9,212 bases of DNA from CAZCWX01 sp964502465. Lineage in GTDB: Bacteria > Desulfobacterota > Binatia > Bin18. The notes under the pieces are model-generated. The model was not told where the DNA came from, made no database searches, and was given only the letters and a program-made list of their open reading frames with translations. Below, in pieces: positions 5,180-9,212 of this stretch (position 1 is its first letter; each line of letters begins with the position of its first letter). The stretch is taken from positions 1-9,212 of the forward strand of contig CAZCWX010000358.1 in the NCBI GenBank assembly GCA_964502465.1, written 5' to 3'. The position numbers were made by a program, and so were the translations under genes.

Positions 5180-5221
5180 CAAGAAGAGAGGGGCCACCAT
5201 TTGGTGAGCGACATCTTCTTG
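5180..5221 (+). promoter_or_regulatory. Nested hairpin in the tnpA leader
   Basis: CAAGAAGA (5180-5187) pairs perfectly with TCTTCTTG (5214-5221). Inside it, after a symmetrical 7/7-base internal loop, CACC (5195-5198) pairs with GGTG (5203-5206). The hairpin ends directly before the tnpA ribosome binding site (GAGGAGGAAGG). Leader hairpins close to transposase starts are known in other insertion sequences to limit translation from transcripts entering from outside; a similar role here is inferred. Confidence 0.4.
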
Positions 5222-5236
5222 AGAGGAGGAAGGCGT

Positions 5237-5509
5237 ATGCAAGTGTTAGCAAATGGCCATGTCCAGCGGAGTGCGGTGGAGTGGAGTGGGATTATTGCGC
5301 GGTATCGGCAGAGCGGGAGGGGCATGAAGGAGTTTTGCGAGCAGGAGGGGCTGACGCTGCGGACCTTTGAGGAGTGGTATCGGCGGGTGCGGAAGGGGGA
5401 GACGAGGAAGGGGCAATTTGTGGAAGTGAAAGCGCCGAGTATGGCGACGAGTCCCTGGGCGGTCGAAGTGGCATTGCCTAACGGCGTGCGGCTGCGGGTG
5501 CGAGGCTAG
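5237..5509 (+). CDS. tnpA: IS66 family accessory protein TnpA
   Basis: The 90-aa product has the IS66 TnpA (IS66 Orf1) pattern: VEWSGIIARYRQSGRGMKEFCEQ followed by GLTLRTFEEWYRRVR, an HTH-type DNA-binding region (about residues 15-50), and a C-terminal segment AVEVALPNGVRLRV typical of the family. Start choice: ATG at 5237 with GAGGAGGAAGG immediately upstream; an earlier in-frame start at 5201 falls inside the leader hairpin and is rejected. The gene is intact and of normal length. tnpB starts 4 bases after its stop. TnpA is one of three proteins that IS66 elements such as IS679 need for transposition and probably binds element DNA. Confidence 0.92.
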   Translation: MQVLANGHVQRSAVEWSGIIARYRQSGRGMKEFCEQEGLTLRTFEEWYRRVRKGETRKGQFVEVKAPSMATSPWAVEVALPNGVRLRVRG

Positions 5510-5513
5510 GGCG

Positions 5514-5831
5514 ATGTGGTTCACGCCCGAGGTGCGCCGGATTCTGGCGTACAGCAAACCCGTGGACTTACGCAAATCGATAGACGGCTTAGTGGGTTTG
5601 GGGAAGAGGGTCTGAGAGGAGGATCCTTTATCGGGCAGTCTGTTTGTGTTTGTCAATCGGCGGGGGAATTAGGTGAAGTTGGTAAGTGGGGAGCGCACGG
5701 GGTGGTGTTTGTTTGCCAAGCGTTTAGAGCACGGGCGCTTTCACTTTCCCGCCGCTGAGCCCAAACAAGAACTGAGTCTCCAAGTCTTTCAGCTCCTCTT
5801 AGATGGGATTGCCCTTGGCGGACGCCACTGA
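5514..5831 (+). pseudogene. tnpB: IS66 family TnpB, broken by two in-frame stops
   Basis: From ATG 5514 the frame reads MWFTPEVRRILAYSKPVDLRK, then SIDGLVGLGKRV, a clear IS66 TnpB (IS66 Orf2) N-terminus. It is stopped by TGA at 5613. The same frame continues with EEDPLSGSLFVFVNRRGN, meets TAG at 5670, and resumes as VKLVSGERTGWCLFAKRLEH then GRFHFPAAEPKQELSLQVFQ up to a natural TGA at 5829. No frameshift is needed, so the lesions are base substitutions. The family motif usually reads LYWDRTG where this copy has VSGERTG, so codons about 5682-5693 are also altered. Full TnpB is about 105-120 aa; the longest uninterrupted piece here is about 52 codons. It is very probably inactive, unless both stops are sequencing errors or are read through. 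Confidence 0.92.
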
Positions 5832-5849
5832 CTATGTTACGTCGCGGCT

Positions 5850-7421
5850 ATGACCCTGGAGGAGCAGGCTGCGACCTTACGCCCGCCCGAGATTCTCGCG
5901 TTGTTAGTGCAGCAGCGCGAGTTGCAAGAGCAGAACGCGGCGCTCAAACGCCAAGTCGCGTGGTTTCGACGCCAGCTCTTTGGCCGCAAATCCGAGAAGC
6001 GCTTGCGGGAGCCCGATCCGGACCAACTCTCCCTGGCGGGCATGGTCACGACGCCCGTGGCGCCCGCCGATCAGCCCCCGCCCCCGACGGAAACCGTGAA
6101 AGCCTATCAGCGCCGCTTCCGGTTGATGGGAGCCGACGTCGCCGATGAGAGCGAGGTGCGGTTTGACGACTCCGTGCCCGTCCAAGAGATCCGCCTGACC
6201 AATCCCGCAGTGGCGGATCTGCCCCCGGACGCCTATGAGGTGATCGGGGAGAAGGTGACCTATCGCCTCGCCCAACGCCCCGGTGCCTATGTCATTCTCA
6301 AGTACCGTCGGCCGGTAATCAAACGCAAAGACACCGAAGAGCTTTGCTGTCCGCCCGCGCCCCCGGCCGTGTTCGAGAAGAGCTTTCCCGATGTGAGTCT
6401 GTTGGCTGGCCTGCTGATGGAGAAGTGTGTCTATCACGTGCCGCTCTATCGCCAACACCAACGCCTGCAGCAGGCGGGGATTCGGCTCAGTCGCGGCACC
6501 CTCACCCAGTGGGTGCACCGGGCGGCGGAGTTACTGGAGCCGATTTATTACGCCTTGCTGTCCTCGATTCTGCAGAGTTGGCTGTTAGTCATGGATGAAA
6601 CGCCGCTCAAAGCGGGGCGACGGGAGAAAGGCAAGCTCCACAAAGGGTATTTGTGGCCCATCTATGGCGATCAGGAGGAAGTTGCCTTCCCCTTTTCTGC
6701 CTCTCGCGCCCAAGCGGTGGTGCGGGAGGCGTTGGGGAACTTCTGCGGGGTCTTACTCACGGATGGCTACAGTGTCTATGAGCGCTTCACCCAGAAGGTG
6801 ACCTCTATCCTCCATGCCCAATGTTGGAGTCACACCCGGCGGCAGTTTGAGAAGGCCCAGGGAGCCGAGCCGCGCTTAGTGGCCGCAGCGCTCGACCGGA
6901 TCGCCACCTTCTATAAAGAGGAAGCACGCATCCGGGAGCAGGGCTTAGCAGGCGAGGCCAAGCTCGCGCATCGGGGAGAGTACACCAAACCCCTGGTCGA
7001 CGACTTCTTTGCCTGGCTCAAACAGACGGTGATCACGGAGATCCTCCTCCCCTCCAACCCCCTTGGCCACGCGGCGCGCTATGCGCTCGAGCGGGAGGCG
7101 GGGCTCACAGTGTTTTTGGCCAATCCTGACGTGCCGCTGGACACCAATCCTCTGGAGCGGGAGATTCGGCCCATTGCGCTGGGCCGCAAAAACTGGCTGT
7201 TCTGTTGGACGGAAGTGGGTGCCCGGTATGTGGGGATCATCTACAGTGTGGTGGCGTCGTGTCGCCTGCAGGGCGTCGATCCGTACGTCTATCTGCTCGA
7301 TGTGCTCCAACGCATCGATACCCATCCCGCCCTAGACGTGCATCTCCTGACCCCCCGCCTGTGGAAGCAGCACTTCACTGATAACCCCTTGCGCTCCGAC
7401 CTTGATCGCCTCAGTCAATAA
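5850..7421 (+). CDS. tnpC: IS66 family transposase TnpC
   Basis: The 523-aa product is a full-length IS66 transposase. It has an N-terminal coiled coil (about residues 15-45, ALLVQQRELQEQNAALKRQV) running into LFGRKSEKR, a central IS66 domain (YHVPLYRQHQRLQQAGI, about 195-211), and the DDE catalytic core: D249 in LLVMDETP, D305 in LLTDGYSVYERF and E437 in TNPLEREIRP. The conserved CWSHTRRQF follows the second aspartate, and the C-terminal IS66 tail (VDPYVYLLDVL) is present. The N-terminal Cys-rich zinc-binding region found in many relatives is reduced to one CC pair at 166-167. ATG at 5850 follows the tnpB remnant by 18 bases. All catalytic residues are intact, so the enzyme may be active even though tnpB is dead. 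Confidence 0.95.
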   Translation: MTLEEQAATLRPPEILALLVQQRELQEQNAALKRQVAWFRRQLFGRKSEKRLREPDPDQLSLAGMVTTPVAPADQPPPPTETVKAYQRRFRLMGADVADESEVRFDDSVPVQEIRLTNPAVADLPPDAYEVIGEKVTYRLAQRPGAYVILKYRRPVIKRKDTEELCCPPAPPAVFEKSFPDVSLLAGLLMEKCVYHVPLYRQHQRLQQAGIRLSRGTLTQWVHRAAELLEPIYYALLSSILQSWLLVMDETPLKAGRREKGKLHKGYLWPIYGDQEEVAFPFSASRAQAVVREALGNFCGVLLTDGYSVYERFTQKVTSILHAQCWSHTRRQFEKAQGAEPRLVAAALDRIATFYKEEARIREQGLAGEAKLAHRGEYTKPLVDDFFAWLKQTVITEILLPSNPLGHAARYALEREAGLTVFLANPDVPLDTNPLEREIRPIALGRKNWLFCWTEVGARYVGIIYSVVASCRLQGVDPYVYLLDVLQRIDTHPALDVHLLTPRLWKQHFTDNPLRSDLDRLSQ

Positions 7422-7442
7422 CGCCGAAGAACTACCGCTTAC
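7420..7442 (-). repeat. IS66 right terminal inverted repeat
   Basis: Reads GTAAGCG on the minus strand from 7442 inward, with the inner block CGGCGTT. It overlaps the last two bases of the tnpC stop codon. Confidence 0.85.
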
Positions 7443-7450
7443 AGAGAGTC
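7443..7450. repeat. Target site duplication, right copy (AGAGAGTC)
   Basis: Exact copy of 5126-5133, immediately outside the right end of the IS66 element. Confidence 0.95.
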
Positions 7451-7512
7451 GCACACTTTCGTCTTGCAAAGGAATGAAAAAAAGGAGCTTTTTCTCCCTG
7501 GCCAAAACCTCC

Positions 7513-7526
7513 TCTCGATATCGAGA
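7513..7526. repeat. Perfect 14-bp palindrome upstream of the peptidase gene
   Basis: TCTCGATATCGAGA is an exact palindrome 170 bases before the peptidase start codon. Before the IS66 insertion it lay about 70 bases from the other 14-bp palindrome (5113-5126). A regulator binding site is possible; no clear promoter boxes were found next to it. Confidence 0.35.
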
Positions 7527-7696
7527 ACACGGAATCATGAAAATCACGACTGTTTTGAACGAAATAAGCCAAGGCGGAAGCGAAAGGTTTCGATCATACA
7601 TCCCGTGGCCTCTCAGGCAGGGATCTCGGCTTGACCCGTACTTATGCGCAGCGCCGCACACTGTTTGTCACCTTTCCCACGCTTGTGGAGGGATTC

Positions 7697-9163
7697 ATGA
7701 AGCTACAACAGCAAATCATTGATCGCTGGGAGCGGCTCGAACCGGTCAAGAAGCCCGACAGTTATCTGCCGCGGACCGTGGAGGCGACGGCAATTGTGGC
7801 TCCGGGCACCGTCGGAGCGCGCGCGAGCACGCGAATGCGTTTCCTGTCAGCAGAAGGCCAGCGGCCGACGACGTTGGAGCAGGAGGTCATACGCGGGACC
7901 AACGATCTCCTTGAGGTTAACTTCCTCGATCGATGCTTACTCGTGTGTCAGGCGATCGGTCGGATCGAAGCGACGGGACCGCAGGGTCGGGTCCGTGCCA
8001 CGGGTTTCATGATTGCTCCCGGCCTGATCATGACTAATCACCATGTCCTGCTCGAGGAGAGCATTGCGGCGACGGGATCGATCGAGTTCGGCTACCGATA
8101 CAACGTGGCCGGCGAGATCGGGCAGACCACCCGCTTCGCCCTCGATCCAGGGACCTTCTTCGCCGCTGACAAGGGGCTCGACTATGCAGTGGTGGCGGTA
8201 CAGCCCGAGTCACTCACCGGGCGCGAGTCCATCGATGGCGTTGGTTATCTCCGGCTGTACCCTGAGTCCGGAAAGGTACGGCTGGAGGAGTTCGTCACGA
8301 TCATCCAGCACCCGGACGGGCTTCCGATGCAAATCGCGCTCCGCGAGAACCAAGTCACGCGCTTCAACGAAGACGAGCCGTTCATCCAGTATGAGGCAGA
8401 CACCGCGCACGGCTCGTCGGGTGCGCCGGTCTTCAACGACTCGCTCCAAATAGCGGCGCTCCACAGCGGCGGGCGCATCAAGCGTGCGCCGACCGGAGAG
8501 TACGTGCTCCGAGACGGAGAGTCGACCTCGTCACTCGCAGGAAGGAAAGAATCGGACTTCGTTTGGGAGGCGAACGCCGGGATCCGCATCTCCCGTATCT
8601 GTGCCGATCTCCTCAAACGAGCGCGGGCGAAATATCCCACGTACGTCCTGCTGCTCCAGCGTGCAATGGCCGGTGGCGATCTCCTCGCCCGCTCCGTCGT
8701 TGCGGCTCGCACCGGCACGGATGTACCCCTCGTTCCACCTGCTCCATCCTCACGACATCGCCCAAGAATTGACCGGATGCAGCCCGAAGCGACTTCCGCT
8801 GACACCCGCGACGAACACCGCAGCAGACCTGCCCTCGTGCCTGTCGAGCCGGACGGCCGCGGTGTGATGCTTCCCCTCGCGCTGTGCGTAACACTGGAGG
8901 ACCCGCATGCGGTGACACCCCTCGCGTTGCGCGCTCGTGTGGCTCCGGGTGCGCGGACCCTGGTGAGCCTGCTCGAGAGCGAAGCATTTCCGATGCAAAT
9001 TCCTGTCATCTATGACAGGCTGGCTGAGCGAACAGGCTACGATCCCGATTTTCTCGAATTAGGCAACGGCGCCCGGTACGCCTCAATCTGTTCATTAAAG
9101 CGCGCAATGGTGTCCTCCAAGCTGTCAATCTGTCCCAACAGCTCGGTGAGCACAAAGCAATGA
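7697..9163 (+). CDS. Trypsin-like serine peptidase with truncated endonuclease-associated C-terminus
   Basis: ATG at 7697 with GGAGGG at 7687-7692 is preferred to the upstream TTG at 7631. The frame gives 488 aa without a signal peptide, so a cytoplasmic protein. Residues about 85-260 are a trypsin-like domain with a full triad: H116 in GLIMTNHHVL, D162 in KGLDYAVVAV and S241 in TAHGSSGAPVF, followed by ALHSGG. After a disordered Pro/Arg-rich linker (about 340-390) comes a segment ending VIYDRLAERTGYDPDFLELG (437-456). It resembles the GYDPxFLG stretch that precedes the DNA/RNA non-specific endonuclease (NUC1-type) domain in larger peptidase-nuclease fusions. After about residue 457 similarity ends: the last 30 residues are read antisense through an IS110 transposase. 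The gene therefore lost its nuclease domain. Peptidase confidence is high; the nuclease relation is tentative. Confidence 0.8.
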   Translation: MKLQQQIIDRWERLEPVKKPDSYLPRTVEATAIVAPGTVGARASTRMRFLSAEGQRPTTLEQEVIRGTNDLLEVNFLDRCLLVCQAIGRIEATGPQGRVRATGFMIAPGLIMTNHHVLLEESIAATGSIEFGYRYNVAGEIGQTTRFALDPGTFFAADKGLDYAVVAVQPESLTGRESIDGVGYLRLYPESGKVRLEEFVTIIQHPDGLPMQIALRENQVTRFNEDEPFIQYEADTAHGSSGAPVFNDSLQIAALHSGGRIKRAPTGEYVLRDGESTSSLAGRKESDFVWEANAGIRISRICADLLKRARAKYPTYVLLLQRAMAGGDLLARSVVAARTGTDVPLVPPAPSSRHRPRIDRMQPEATSADTRDEHRSRPALVPVEPDGRGVMLPLALCVTLEDPHAVTPLALRARVAPGARTLVSLLESEAFPMQIPVIYDRLAERTGYDPDFLELGNGARYASICSLKRAMVSSKLSICPNSSVSTKQ

Positions 9164-9212
9164 GGGGCCTGGACCCGGCCTGCGAGCGCCTGGCTCAACT
9201 GTTCACGCTGTA
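9037..9212 (-). pseudogene. IS110-family transposase fragment, truncated at its inner end
   Basis: Read from the right edge, the minus strand encodes QREQLSQALAGRV, QAPHCFVLTELLGQIDSLED and TIARFNEQIEAYRAP. This is the helical linker of IS110/IS1111-type DEDD transposases, which precedes the F..-L..-IPG(V/I) segment. The homology stops at the proline encoded by 9067-9069, where FEEAV-like sequence would be expected; the frame then runs into reversed peptidase-gene sequence and stops at 9037-9039. The N-terminal DEDD domain should lie beyond the right edge. The C-terminal serine-containing domain is absent at this junction. It cannot make a normal transposase. Confidence 0.75.

Larger units (their letters stand above)
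5134..7442 (+). mobile_element. Complete IS66-family insertion sequence with 8-bp target duplication
   Basis: The element spans 2309 bp. Its left end begins GTAAGCG (5134) and its right end finishes CGCTTAC (7442), the usual IS66 termini. The terminal 23 bases (5134-5156 and 7420-7442) match as inverted repeats at 16 of 23 positions, with a second conserved block, CGGCGTT. The direct repeat AGAGAGTC occurs immediately outside both ends (5126-5133 and 7443-7450); 8 bp is the duplication length typical of IS66. It carries tnpA, a disrupted tnpB and tnpC in the standard order. The tnpC stop codon overlaps the inner end of the right repeat by two bases. The exact duplication indicates a real and rather recent insertion. 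Confidence 0.95.

Noticed and set aside
5904..6518. 204-codon minus-strand frame inside tnpC
   Set aside because: Antisense shadow of the well-supported IS66 transposase.
7483..7505. A-rich/T-rich hairpin (AAAAAG/CTTTTT) after the IS66 element as a terminator
   Set aside because: Weak A-T stem with a 3-base loop and no GC-rich part; not convincing as a rho-independent terminator.
8245..9009. 254-codon minus-strand frame opposite the peptidase gene
   Set aside because: Arg/Ser-rich antisense shadow; the plus-strand frame has the full catalytic triad and a good start.

Overview
The window looks like accessory DNA from a moderately GC-rich Gram-negative environmental bacterium. The mix of a PHA-system protein, a DUF6932 protein and an IS66 element would fit Nitrospirota or a similar soil or water lineage, but no taxonomic marker is present, so that placement is a weak inference. 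No rRNA, tRNA or CRISPR array was seen.

Layout. (1) 1-1852: a replication or integration module. It holds the C-terminal end of a possible plasmid-type replication protein that enters from the left edge, a small orphan ORF, a winged-helix protein on the minus strand, and a divergent, internally deleted tyrosine recombinase. (2) 1853-2749: a purine-rich spacer with short tandem repeats, a dyad, and a two-gene unit encoding a DUF6932 nucleotidyltransferase-fold protein and a 71-aa helical protein. The arrangement resembles a toxin-antitoxin pair. (3) 2750-4212: a regulatory-looking spacer, a polyhydroxyalkanoic-acid-system protein, a 24-bp perfect palindrome, and a convergent gene for a small exported FG-GAP protein. 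(4) 4213-5133: about 0.9 kb with no convincing gene. (5) 5134-7442: a complete IS66-family element with imperfect terminal repeats and a perfect 8-bp target duplication (AGAGAGTC on both sides). tnpA and tnpC are intact, but tnpB carries two in-frame stops. (6) 7451-9212: a trypsin-like serine peptidase without a signal peptide, whose C-terminal part resembles the start of a DNA/RNA non-specific endonuclease region. It is cut off near 9060-9070 by a truncated IS110-family transposase on the minus strand, which runs off the right edge.

Overall the region is a mosaic of mobile DNA, decayed recombination genes and candidate conflict genes. The most notable points are the recently moved IS66 copy with a dead tnpB, the mini-integrase that keeps only the C-terminal half of its catalytic residues, the DUF6932 pair behind a dyad, and the intracellular peptidase joined to a broken IS110 gene. 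No multi-gene system that is clearly complete and new can be shown from the sequence alone.
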